Shown: positions 1 to 8,928, numbered from the stretch's first letter. The stretch: DNA of 37,963 nucleotides from Acidobacteriota bacterium (GCA_022828085.1 JAJEIY010000026.1:1-37963); one strand, 5' to 3'. The notes: generated by a model from the sequence alone, not told the origin. A program made the numbers and translations.

Positions 1-1
1 C

Positions 2-1936
2 TTCGACCACCTCCGCTCGCTTCCCGGACGGGAGGCGATCCGCACCCGCCTTCTCGAGCTCCAGGACCACGCGCGGCAGAGCGCCCCGTTCCGCTTCGGC
101 GAGCAGTGGTTCGTCCGGGCGAACGACGGGCTCCAGGACCAGGACGTCCTCTACCGGATCGAATCGCCGGGAGAGGACCCGACCGGCTGGGAAGTGCTGC
201 TCGACCCGAACGAGCTCTCCGAGGACGGCACGACGAGCGTGGGCATGACGGCGTTTACCGAGGACGGCGCGCTGCTCGCCTACGGGCTCGGCGAAGCCGG
301 CTCCGACTGGCGAGAGTTCCACGTGATGGAGGTCGCGAGCGGCGAGAAACTCGACGACCACCTGCGGTGGATCAAGTTCTCCGGCGCTTCCTGGACCCAC
401 GACAACGGCGGCTTCTTCTACAGCCGCTATCCCGAACCGGATCCGGACGTCGCCCAGGGCGGCATCAACCGGAACCAGACCGTCTGGTACCACGCGCTCG
501 GGACCGCGCAGGACGACGACACCCTGATCTACGCCAACCCCGAATTCCCGGACCGTATGGTGGGCGCCCAGGTTTCCGACGACGGCCGCTACGCGGTCTT
601 CTGGATCAGCGAGGGCACCGACCAGCGCAACCGCATCCACGTGCTGGACCTGGGGCGGCCGGCATCACCCAGCTTCGCGGGGGACATCGTGCCCGTCCTG
701 GACGAGTTCGACGCCACCTACGACTTCCTCGGCAACGACGGAGAGCGCTTCTACTTCCTGACCGACAACGACGCGCCACGCTACCGGGTGGTGGCGGTCA
801 ACATCCGGCGCCCGGATCCCGGCAACTGGCTGGAGATCGTCCCGGAGAGCGAGGACACCCTGCTCATGGCGCGCATCGTCGGGGACCGCTTCGTCCTCGG
901 CTATCTCGACGACGCGAAGAGCCGCCTCGCCGTGCACACCATGGACGGCGCCTTCGAGCGGGAAGTGCGGCTTCCCGGCATCGGCTCGGTCGGACAGTTG
1001 AGCGGGACCCGGAAGGACGAGGTCCTCCACTTCACCTTCGCCTCGTTCCTCTTCCCGCCGTCGGTCTACCGCTACGACCTCGCCTCGGGCGAAACGGAGC
1101 CCCACTGGGCCCCCGAGGTTCCCTTCGACTTCGAGCAGTACGAGACCAACCAGGTGTTCTTCGCCTCGGCGGACGGCACCCAGATCCCCATGTTCCTCAC
1201 CCACCGGAAGGACATGTCGCGCGACGGGAACAACCCGACGCTGCTCTACGGCTACGGCGGGTTCAACATCAGCCTGCCGCCGAGCTTCAATCCGTCGAAC
1301 CTCGTGTTCCTCGAACGCGGCGGGGTCTACGCGCAGGCCAACCTCCGGGGCGGCGGGGAGTACGGCGAGAGCTGGCACCGGGCGGGCAAGCTCGAGAACA
1401 AGCAGAACGTCTTCGACGATTTCATCGCCGCCGCCGAGTTCCTGATCCACGACTCGGTCACCCAGCCGTCCCGGCTCGCCATTGCGGGCGGCTCGAACGG
1501 CGGCCTGCTCGTCGGCGCGGTGCTGAACCAGCGGCCCGAGCTCTTCGGGGCGGCGCTCCCCGCGGTCGGGGTGATGGACATGCTCCGTTTCCACAAGTTC
1601 ACGATCGGCTGGGCCTGGGCCTCGGACTACGGAAGTCCGGACGATCCGGAGATGTTCGAGGTGCTGCACGCCTACTCGCCGTACCACAACGTCGAGCCGA
1701 GCGAGGACTTCCCGCCGACGCTCGTGACTACCGCCGACCACGACGACCGGGTCGCGCCGGGGCATTCGTTCAAGTACGCGGCCCGCATCCAGGAGGTCCA
1801 CGGCGACGGGCCGAACCCCGTCTTCATCCGGATCCAGAAGAGCGCCGGACACGGCGGCGGGATGCCCGTCTCCATGCGCGTGGAACTCGAAGCCGACCGC
1901 TGGGCGTTCGTCCTGCACCACCTCGGCGCAAGTTAG
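2..1936 (+). CDS. Prolyl oligopeptidase (S9A), 5' truncated by the window edge
   Basis: The frame is open from base 2 to the TAG at 1934, giving 644 codons without a start, so roughly the first 60-90 residues of a ~700-residue enzyme lie upstream. The family cleaves peptides after proline and is a serine peptidase with an N-terminal seven-bladed propeller and a C-terminal alpha/beta-hydrolase domain. The nucleophile motif GGSNGG is present with its Ser codon at 1493, followed by ADHDDRV with the catalytic Asp and SAGHGGG with the catalytic His, all in the usual order. The C-terminal end looks complete. The upstream context is not visible. The gene is followed immediately by hairpin repeats rather than another gene. 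The identification is secure; cellular location cannot be judged without the N-terminus. Confidence 0.95.
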   Translation, partial: FDHLRSLPGREAIRTRLLELQDHARQSAPFRFGEQWFVRANDGLQDQDVLYRIESPGEDPTGWEVLLDPNELSEDGTTSVGMTAFTEDGALLAYGLGEAGSDWREFHVMEVASGEKLDDHLRWIKFSGASWTHDNGGFFYSRYPEPDPDVAQGGINRNQTVWYHALGTAQDDDTLIYANPEFPDRMVGAQVSDDGRYAVFWISEGTDQRNRIHVLDLGRPASPSFAGDIVPVLDEFDATYDFLGNDGERFYFLTDNDAPRYRVVAVNIRRPDPGNWLEIVPESEDTLLMARIVGDRFVLGYLDDAKSRLAVHTMDGAFEREVRLPGIGSVGQLSGTRKDEVLHFTFASFLFPPSVYRYDLASGETEPHWAPEVPFDFEQYETNQVFFASADGTQIPMFLTHRKDMSRDGNNPTLLYGYGGFNISLPPSFNPSNLVFLERGGVYAQANLRGGGEYGESWHRAGKLENKQNVFDDFIAAAEFLIHDSVTQPSRLAIAGGSNGGLLVGAVLNQRPELFGAALPAVGVMDMLRFHKFTIGWAWASDYGSPDDPEMFEVLHAYSPYHNVEPSEDFPPTLVTTADHDDRVAPGHSFKYAARIQEVHGDGPNPVFIRIQKSAGHGGGMPVSMRVELEADRWAFVLHHLGAS

Positions 1937-1963
1937 CGACCGCGCCCCCCCGCGAGCCCGCAC

Positions 1964-2164
1964 GGCGCACCGGCTTGGAACGCCGACCTCCGGTCGGCAC
2001 GCGGCCCGCAGGGCCGCAGGGTGCGTAGAGCTGTTCCGCCCCATGGCGCACCGGCTTGGAACGCCGGCTTCAGCCGGCACCGCGGCCCGCAGGGCCGCAG
2101 GGCGCGTAGAGCTGGTCCGCCGCATGGCGTAACGGCTTGGAACGCCGACCTCCGGTCCGCATTC
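1964..2164. repeat. Three tandem 81-bp hairpin repeats
   Basis: Units start at 1964, 2045 and 2126, exactly 81 bp apart, the third being partial. Each begins GGCGCACCGGCTTGGAACG or close to it and carries one or two hairpins. Unit 1 has GCCGACC-tcc-GGTCGGC and unit 2 has GCCGGCT-tc-AGCCGGC, so paired bases changed together. The second hairpin is CGGCCC-gcag-GGGCCG. Related single copies lie at 4697, 24766, 24849, 28520, 34201 and 37135, all between or at the ends of genes. This resembles a REP/BIME-like family. No transposase is attached. Confidence 0.85.
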
Positions 2165-2235
2165 TGCCGGTTCCACAAGGTTCCGCAGAGTGCCCTGACG
2201 TTCCGCTATTACCACCGTTATTCAATGGCTTACGG

Positions 2236-2244
2236 TGCTATACT
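2236..2244 (+). promoter_or_regulatory. Extended -10 promoter of the integrase
   Basis: The sequence TGCTATACT is an extended -10 element (TG-N-TATACT) in a locally AT-rich patch. It lies about 80 bases upstream of the ATG at 2326. No convincing -35 box is visible, as is usual for extended -10 promoters. The assignment is an inference from motif and position. Confidence 0.4.
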
Positions 2245-2325
2245 GTTCCTCACCGGAACGCCGCAGACTCCCTCGTTCCCGCTCCATTCGTGTCCCCCAC
2301 ACGGTCCCCGCAGGAACGCTCATCC

Positions 2326-3495
2326 ATGACCCAACGACCCTATCGACTCTCCGCGCGCTTTGTCGAGACCATCCGGGAACCCGGATGCTACGGCGACGGC
2401 CGCGGCTCCGGCGGTCTCTCCCTCCGGGTGAGGCGGATCGCCCGCGGCCAGCTCTCGAAGTCCTGGCGGCAGCGCGTCACCGTGGAGGGACGTCCCCGCA
2501 ACCTCGGACTCGGGACCTGGCCCCACGTCAGCCTCGCCGAGGCACGCCAGAAGTGCGTGCTCAACCTCGTGGCGCGGCAGCGCGGCGAGCTCGTGACCGG
2601 CCGCCGGCGGACGGTCCCCACCTTCGCCGAAGCCGTCGAGAAGGTGATCGCCGTTCACCGAGCCGGTTGGAAAGAGGGCAGCAGGTCCGAGGCGGACTGG
2701 CGCTCGACTCTCCGGGACTACGCGATGCCCCGGCTCGGCCGGCTGCCGGTGAACCGGATCCAGACGGCGGACGTGATGGGGATCCTGCAGCCGATCTGGA
2801 ACGAGAAGCGGGTCACGGCGAAGCGGGTGCGGCAGCGGATCTCCGCCGTGATGCGCTGGGCGGTGGCCCAGGGCTACCGGGAGGACAACCCGGCGGGTGA
2901 GGCCATCGGGGCGGCGCTGCCCAGGAACGGCGTCCGGCCGCGACATCACCCCGCGCTTCCGTATGCCGAGGTGGCCGGCGCCATCGCGCAGGTGCGACGG
3001 TCCGCCGCGTATCCGCCGATGGCGCTGGCCTTCGAGTTCCTGGTGCTGACGGCGTGCCGGAGCGGCGAGGTGCGCGGCGCGGAGTGGAAGGAGCTGGACC
3101 TTGCGGGCCGGGAATGGCGCATCCCGCCCGAGCGGATGAAGACGGATCGGGAACACCGGGTGCCACTGTCCACACGCGCGCTCGCGGTGCTCCGCGAGGC
3201 GCGAGAGTTCGCGGACGGCTCCCGGTTGGTGTTCCCTTCGGCCCGCGGCGGCCCGCTGGCCGAGGTGGCGATCTCGGCGCTGGTCCGCCAGCTCAAGATC
3301 GGCGCGGTGCCGCACGGGTTCCGCTCGAGCTTCCGTGACTGGGCGGCGGAGTGCTCCGACGCCCCGCGGGAGGTCTGCGAACTGGCCCTGGCTCACGTGA
3401 ACACGAACGCCATCGAGGCCGCCTATCGGCGAACGGATCTGTTCGAGCGGCGGCGGGCGCTCATGGAGCAATGGGCCGGGTTCCTGGCGGGGTAG
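2326..3495 (+). CDS. P4-type tyrosine recombinase / integrase
   Basis: A protein of 389 residues with an N-terminal arm-binding region (DUF4102-like, about residues 1-95), a SAM-like core-binding domain (about 100-195) and a C-terminal catalytic domain. Catalytic residues are visible: the first Arg in TACRSGEVRG, HGFRSSFRDW as the H-x-x-R box, the later His in ELALAHV, and the nucleophile Tyr in AAYRRTDL near the C-terminus. The family integrates and excises genomic islands, often at tRNA 3' ends. The frame is open further upstream, but ATG 2326 is preferred because family similarity begins there and AGGAA lies about 9 bases upstream. No tRNA or duplicated att site was identified nearby. The gene appears intact and is followed at 3559 by a hairpin array. 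Confidence 0.92.
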   Translation: MTQRPYRLSARFVETIREPGCYGDGRGSGGLSLRVRRIARGQLSKSWRQRVTVEGRPRNLGLGTWPHVSLAEARQKCVLNLVARQRGELVTGRRRTVPTFAEAVEKVIAVHRAGWKEGSRSEADWRSTLRDYAMPRLGRLPVNRIQTADVMGILQPIWNEKRVTAKRVRQRISAVMRWAVAQGYREDNPAGEAIGAALPRNGVRPRHHPALPYAEVAGAIAQVRRSAAYPPMALAFEFLVLTACRSGEVRGAEWKELDLAGREWRIPPERMKTDREHRVPLSTRALAVLREAREFADGSRLVFPSARGGPLAEVAISALVRQLKIGAVPHGFRSSFRDWAAECSDAPREVCELALAHVNTNAIEAAYRRTDLFERRRALMEQWAGFLAG

Positions 3496-3558
3496 TCTTG
3501 GACCTCGTTCCCGCCTTTCCGAACCGACGATTCCGGGTCTCCCCGGGCGTCTTCGCGG

Positions 3559-3669
3559 CGGCTGGCTCAGCTGCTAAGGCAGCTAGGCCAGCCTACACAG
3601 TGTGGCCACACTGTGGACTGGCCCCCCTGCTACGGCAGGAGAGCCAGCCGACCCAATGTTGAACATTGG
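3559..3669 (+). repeat. Hairpin repeat array with palindromic spacers
   Basis: Two 38-nt repeats at 3559-3596 and 3615-3652 are identical at 27 of 38 positions. Each folds as CTGGC...CTGC-ta(a/c)g-GCAG...GCCAG. The repeat ends CCAGCC(T/G)AC and is followed by a perfect palindrome of unrelated sequence: ACAGTGTGGCCACACTGT at 3597-3614 and CCAATGTT-G-AACATTGG at 3653-3669. A third partial repeat, CGCTGGCGAGGGG, begins at 3670 and leads into the conserved module. At the other end of the window the equivalent position holds a third palindrome. No similar described array comes to mind. Confidence 0.8.
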
Positions 3670-4140
3670 CGCTGGCGAGGGGAGGCTGCGCCCCCCTTCG
3701 AACCCCGGCCTCTCGCGCCGCTGCCGAAGCACCGGACGGTCGGGGGCGCAGCCCCCGAACCCCCGCCGCGGAGCGCTCCTGGCGCAGCGGCGCACCGCTG
3801 TGGTCGCCGCCGACCTCACCCCGGCGGAGCAGGTCGCCTTCGACCAGGCCGCGGAGGCCCTCCGGCTCCCCAACGCCGGGGAGCGGGCTCACGAGGCCGT
3901 CAGCGGCGTCCGCGAACTGTCGCCCGGGCTCCGGGGTCCCCTTCGAGGACCGCGCCGCCTGCGGAGGCTCCGCCGGCCTCCGTCTGGACCCGCCGCAGGC
4001 GGGGCCGGAAGCCTTCCCGCAGGGATCACTCGCGCCGGAGGCGCGGGCTGCAAGCGACCCCAGGCCCCGGCAGGAGAGTGGAACAAGCACTCCACGACGG
4101 GGCCGTTTTTCGCCACGAAAGGGGGGGTCGCTTGCAGCCC
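3639..4140 (+). ncRNA. Structured repeat module, copy A (candidate non-coding RNA or mobile element)
   Basis: This stretch is homologous to the reverse complement of 37454-37963. From left to right it holds the end of the palindrome array, a block containing TTCGAACCCC at 3697, a hairpin GGGGGC-gca-GCCCCC at 3742-3756, about 150 bp of well conserved sequence, and a closing stem whose arms are 4045-4061 and 4124-4140 (GGGCTGCAAGCGACCCC and its exact complement). Inside the closing stem is a smaller stem GGCCCCG/CGGGGCC followed by GTTTTT, which resembles an intrinsic terminator. One frame of the central part reads as a helical peptide containing LTPAEQVAFDQAAEALRLP, conserved in copy B as LTLAEQVALDQAAEALRLP. 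Differences between copies do not favour third codon positions, so coding is doubtful. The RNA assignment is inference. Confidence 0.5.
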
Positions 4141-4325
4141 AGACCCTGACCCCGCAAGGCAGGGTCGCCGGAGCGCAAGCGCGACGGGGAGAACGGGATC
4201 GTGTCCACGGGGAGGCGCAAAAGCCCTAGCAAAAGGGGGTGTGGCCCTGGTTGCGTCCGAACGTGGCCCGGATGCGACCCCGCACCCGTGTTTTCCTCGC
4301 CGGAACCGGGCCAGGATCGCGCCTC
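4141..4325. other. Gene-free stretch between two repeat modules
   Basis: No convincing coding sequence. A short hairpin, ACCCTG...CAGGGT, occurs just after the closing stem of the module on its left. Reading frames across it are low-complexity products of high GC content. Confidence 0.5.
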
Positions 4326-4686
4326 GGGCCGGAGGCTCCCGGCGAGACGGCGATGCGGGTCGGCGGCGCGCCGTTTCCCGATCCGCGGACCGCGGTGATC
4401 GTCGAGGACGGCCGGCTCGTCCGCGTCACGGCGGCGGTCGTGGTCCAGTGGCGGCGCGCCGGGCAGCGGTCCGAAGGTGTCGTATGTTCCCGCCGCTGCT
4501 CCATCCGGTGCGGCTCGCGGTCCCGGACCCTGCCGCCCGGTGCGCTCGAGAGTGGCTCGACGTTCGCGAAGTTCCCGCCGTTGCCCTCTCGGATTCGGGG
4601 CTTCCGGGCCGTTGAGGAAGTGTCCCCGGACGTGACCTCCATTTTCGGCGGGCATGTATAATCGTCCGCAATAACAATGACTTACG
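4326..4686 (-). repeat. Dispersed repeat 2, copy 1 (about 360 bp)
   Basis: The reverse complement of this segment matches 34246-34605 along its full length with many substitutions and small indels. Both copies start at CGTAAGTCATTGTTATTGCG and contain a block with GGGGACACTTCCTCAACGG. Several frames stay open in both copies but none gives a recognisable protein. It may be a decayed element or a non-autonomous repeat. It sits about 185 bp after the structured module, whereas the other copy is about 2.8 kb away from its module, so the two repeats are not one fixed unit. Confidence 0.6.
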
Positions 4687-4696
4687 AGGGGTCTGC

Positions 4697-4739
4697 GGCG
4701 GTCCTCCGGTCGGCACGCGGCCCGCAGGGCCGCAGGCGG
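4697..4739 (+). repeat. Dispersed hairpin repeat, single copy
   Basis: Same family as the 81-bp units near 2 kb. It contains CCTCCGGTCGGCACGCGG and the CGGCCC-gcag-GGGCCG hairpin. The stretch from here to 4846 holds no gene. Confidence 0.7.
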
Positions 4740-4846
4740 TTCAGCGCTGCCCCTCCCCCATGGCATCTCCGGCTTGCAATCCCGTTTTCATGCCGGGCGC
4801 GGTGGGCAAGAGCACCTGAGTACCCTCCGCACTTCAGGCCACCCGG

Positions 4847-5629
4847 ATGATCCTGCGCCTCCAGCACATCGGCACCGCCCACAAGAGCCACGCCTCCGCC
4901 GCCGAACGCCTCCGCCAGGTGGGGCTCGAACCCGCGGAACTCCGCACCGACCAGGGACGCGGTTTCCAGCTCGATTCGCGGAAGCTGCTCGGGAACGAGT
5001 GCTGGCTCCACGTGGTCCACAACTGGAACCCCGAGGCGCGCGTCTGCCAGTACCTGCGGACCATCGGCGAGGGACTCGAACACATCGCCATCGAGACCGA
5101 CGACATCGAGGGGGCCGTCGCCCGGGTGAAGGAGTCGGCCCCGATCTTCGAGGACCGGATCTTCCACGCGGCGGACGGGTTCGAGGCGTTCGTCTACCCG
5201 GAAGACGCCTGTGGCTTTACCGTGGAACTGATCCAGCCGCACGCTTCAAGCTGGAACTGGCCCGATCCGCCGCCGGAGCGCGTCAGCCCGCTGCTCTCGG
5301 TGACGCACCTAGCCGAAGTGGTCGCGGGCGCCGAGGATCCCGAGGCCGCGGGGCGGCGGTTCGAGGAACTCTTCGACGTCGGGTTCGCGACGGATGGCGC
5401 AAGCGCCCGCGTCCCCTTCGCGAACGGCTGCGTGCTCCGCTTCCAGCCGGGCCGGCCCGGACTCCGGAGCCTGGTGCTCGAGACCGCGGATCTGGAGGCG
5501 GACCGCCGGGCGCTGGAGGCGGCCGGCACTCCCGTCGAGTCCGGCTCAGAGAATCACGCGGAGGGGCTGCGGATACCGGCCGGCGTGGCGGGCTTCGAGG
5601 TCGTCGTGCGGGCCGCGGATTCGGCGTGA
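4847..5629 (+). CDS. VOC-superfamily protein, two-domain, methylmalonyl-CoA epimerase-like
   Basis: A 260-residue protein made of two vicinal-oxygen-chelate modules. The first (about residues 1-130) carries the expected metal ligands: His in LQHIG near residue 7, His in GLEHIAIETDDIE, and Glu in FTVELIQPH. The pattern around the second and third ligands is like methylmalonyl-CoA epimerase or glyoxalase. The second half (about 145-260) is VOC-like but shows no clear ligand set and may be structural. The ATG at 4847 matches the start of the first beta strand. No operon partner is apparent; the next gene, groES, has its own promoter region. The substrate cannot be told from sequence, so epimerase activity is only a possibility. 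Confidence 0.75.
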   Translation: MILRLQHIGTAHKSHASAAERLRQVGLEPAELRTDQGRGFQLDSRKLLGNECWLHVVHNWNPEARVCQYLRTIGEGLEHIAIETDDIEGAVARVKESAPIFEDRIFHAADGFEAFVYPEDACGFTVELIQPHASSWNWPDPPPERVSPLLSVTHLAEVVAGAEDPEAAGRRFEELFDVGFATDGASARVPFANGCVLRFQPGRPGLRSLVLETADLEADRRALEAAGTPVESGSENHAEGLRIPAGVAGFEVVVRAADSA

Positions 5630-5687
5630 ACCGGAATCGGAGTGGGTTCGACTCAACTTTATGTAGTAAGCCGTGGCTAACAAGTAC

Positions 5688-5716
5688 TTGACAGGAATCG
5701 CACCCGCAAGTATCGT
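5688..5716 (+). promoter_or_regulatory. Promoter of groESL
   Basis: A perfect -35 box TTGACA (5688-5693) is followed after 17 bases by TATCGT (5711-5716) as the -10. The leader to the groES ATG is about 150 bases. No CIRCE inverted repeat (TTAGCACTC-N9-GAGTGCTAA) is present, so HrcA control is not supported by the sequence. Confidence 0.6.
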
Positions 5717-5823
5717 TCCCGCTGTCCGGCGCTCCTGACCGGCGCCGCCGGCCCGCCGCGCGGACCGGCGAGGACGGCCCGAGGCCCTGAAGCCCGGCCG
5801 ACCGGACGCATCGCAACCCAGTC

Positions 5824-5860
5824 ATGGACGCCGCGTGGCGTCCATCCAGTAAAGAGGAGA
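5824..5860 (+). promoter_or_regulatory. 5' leader hairpin and ribosome binding site of groES
   Basis: A perfect hairpin ATGGACGCC-gcgt-GGCGTCCAT (5824-5845) lies directly before the strong Shine-Dalgarno AAAGAGGAGA (5851-5860). ATG follows at 5870. The hairpin leaves the Shine-Dalgarno free, so it may stabilise the mRNA rather than act as a thermometer. Function is inference. Confidence 0.45.
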
Positions 5861-5869
5861 CCCATTCCG

Positions 5870-6157
5870 ATGAAGTTCAAGCCTCTGAGGGAGAACGTTC
5901 TGCTTCGCCGTCTCGAGGCGGCCGAGGAGAAGATCGGCTCCATCATCGTCCCCGATACCGCCAAGGAAAAACCGATGACCGCCGAAGTGGTCGAGGTGGG
6001 CGCCGGCAAGGTCCTGAAGGACGGCGGCCGTCAGGCTCCCGAGGTCAAGCCGGGGCAGACCGTGCTGATCGGGAAGTACTCCGGGTCCGAGGTCAAGCTC
6101 GACGGCGAGGACTACATCATCGTCCGCGAGGACGAGATTCTGGGCATCGTCGAGTAG
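5870..6157 (+). CDS. groES: Co-chaperonin GroES
   Basis: A 95-residue protein with the standard GroES fold signature: KPLRENVLLRR at the N-terminus, a mobile loop around IGSIIVPDTAKEKP, and the C-terminal YIIVREDEILGIVE. It forms the heptameric lid of the GroEL cage in the cytoplasm and controls release of folded protein. It is followed after 35 bases by groEL in the canonical order, with a shared upstream promoter. Length is normal. The only groES in the window. Confidence 0.98.
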   Translation: MKFKPLRENVLLRRLEAAEEKIGSIIVPDTAKEKPMTAEVVEVGAGKVLKDGGRQAPEVKPGQTVLIGKYSGSEVKLDGEDYIIVREDEILGIVE

Positions 6158-6171
6158 ACGGCCCCCACTGA

Positions 6172-7833
<1,662 letters not shown>

Positions 7834-7855
7834 TCCGCGCTTCCCTCCAACCCCA

Positions 7856-7892
7856 GGGCGTCGGCGCCGCAAGGCGTCGGCGCCCTTTTTTT
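7856..7892 (+). terminator. Intrinsic terminator of groESL
   Basis: A 13-bp stem with two G-U pairs (7856-7868 with 7873-7885), a GCAA tetraloop of the GNRA type, then seven T residues. It sits 23 bases after the groEL stop codon. Confidence 0.93.
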
Positions 7893-7968
7893 GGACCGCC
7901 GGCCTTCTGGCCGGGATCGCAGCCCCAAGGCCCGGGGAATCACACTGTGGCACCCCCGCGCGCCGGAC

Positions 7969-8181
7969 TCAGCGCGGGCGCGGTTTCGAACCGGTCCGAT
8001 CCGCGGTGTAGAGACGTCCGATTTCGCCGCCCAGGGCCGCCGCCAGCACAGCTGGCGGTGGGTGGCCCCCGGGACCGAAGTACGGATCGGCCCCCGCCTG
8101 GATGAGCGCAGCCTTCCTCGTCCTTCGGAGCCAGCGCCAGCCGCCCGCACAACGCAGGAACAAAGAGTGCCCCGGTTCCAC
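7969..8181 (-). pseudogene. Fragment of an ankyrin-type gene (C-terminal tail)
   Basis: The minus strand encodes ALIQAGADPYFGPGGHPPP and a following GEIGRLYTA block, nearly identical to the last 50 residues of the intact ankyrin lipoprotein at 19834-20583. The sequence upstream on this strand matches the same protein only in a different frame (around KDEE), so the copy is frameshifted and lacks the signal peptide and the first repeats. It appears to be a decayed duplicate. No ribosome binding site or start suggests expression. Confidence 0.7.
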
Positions 8182-8367
8182 ACGTCCTTGGCTCCAACCG
8201 GCGAGTAGATTCCGGATCCGATGACGAACTTCCGGGCCCCCAGTGTTGCCTCGGCGGCATAGCTGACCTTGGGAGACCCGGTCTCCGCGGCTCCCTCGAC
8301 CGCGGAGTCGCTCATACTGGAGGTGGTTGCCCAGATCGGGCTAAGTGAGACGGAAGCCCAAGGCGGA

Positions 8368-8928
8368 TCATCGGGACGATTCCCAAGGGCCAGTGCTCCA
8401 GTCTCCTTTAGCACTCTTCCGGGCGGCTTTCTGGTCCCCCTTGAGGGAATGAGCAACTACTTGGTGGAGACGTGCGGCGTTGTCCGGTAGAACCATGTCG
8501 AACGGCTCCATCGGGACGGGGATGTTGAACCGGATATTCAGCTGCGTAAGCATCTGGAGCATTTTCGCGTAGCCAGGCTTGATCCGGTCTTCCTCGTAGC
8601 CCTTGGTTACGTTGGCATCAATGACACCAACGAGGTCAGCTAGCGCTTCTTCCAGCTCTTTCGCCAGTTCCTGGAGTTCCTCTACTCGCTTCCGGCGTTC
8701 GTCATCCCGTCTCTGACGTTCGTGCGCCCGCCGCACCCAGGGCATGAGGGGCCATATGTCCCTCTTGCTAAGTACCAACGCGTAGTAGGCGTTGATGGCG
8801 GAGGCGACGAAGAACGCGGCCCAGGCGATGTGCCCCGCCTCTACACCCTTCATCCGGTCACTCTCCAAGAGGAAGATCGCCCACGGGGACAGAACACCAA
8901 TCCATAGTGCGAGTGTGGTTCTCTGCAT
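8368..8928 (-). CDS. Small membrane protein with coiled coil, unknown function
   Basis: A 186-residue protein I do not recognise. Two hydrophobic segments (about residues 6-22 and 33-53) are followed by a highly charged heptad-like region (about 66-100, rich in Arg, Glu and Lys with repeated leucines) that should form a coiled coil facing the cytoplasm. The remainder is soluble with no motif that I can name. Codon composition is lower in GC than the groESL genes, in line with the next genes to the right, which suggests acquired DNA. It stands alone between two gene remnants. The hairpin-and-coil layout is common in small effector or anchoring proteins of defence loci, but there is no direct evidence of such a role. 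Confidence 0.6.
   Translation of the reverse strand: MQRTTLALWIGVLSPWAIFLLESDRMKGVEAGHIAWAAFFVASAINAYYALVLSKRDIWPLMPWVRRAHERQRRDDERRKRVEELQELAKELEEALADLVGVIDANVTKGYEEDRIKPGYAKMLQMLTQLNIRFNIPVPMEPFDMVLPDNAARLHQVVAHSLKGDQKAARKSAKGDWSTGPWESSR

Noticed and set aside
2137..2325. Longer integrase with a start at 2137
   Set aside because: The extra residues come from hairpin repeat and promoter sequence and do not resemble integrase.
3559..3669. Integron attC sites
   Set aside because: The paired GTTRRRY / RYYYAAC core sites are missing, the spacers are true palindromes, and the nearby integrase is P4-type, not IntI.
3697..3706. TTCGAACCCC resembling the T-arm of a tRNA, also in the inverted module
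   Set aside because: No acceptor stem, anticodon arm or cloverleaf can be built around it.
4239..4661. 140-codon frame within dispersed repeat 2
   Set aside because: Copy 2 does not preserve the same frame throughout, and no domain is recognisable.
5630..5870. CIRCE/HrcA operator before groES
   Set aside because: No TTAGCACTC inverted repeat was found in the leader.
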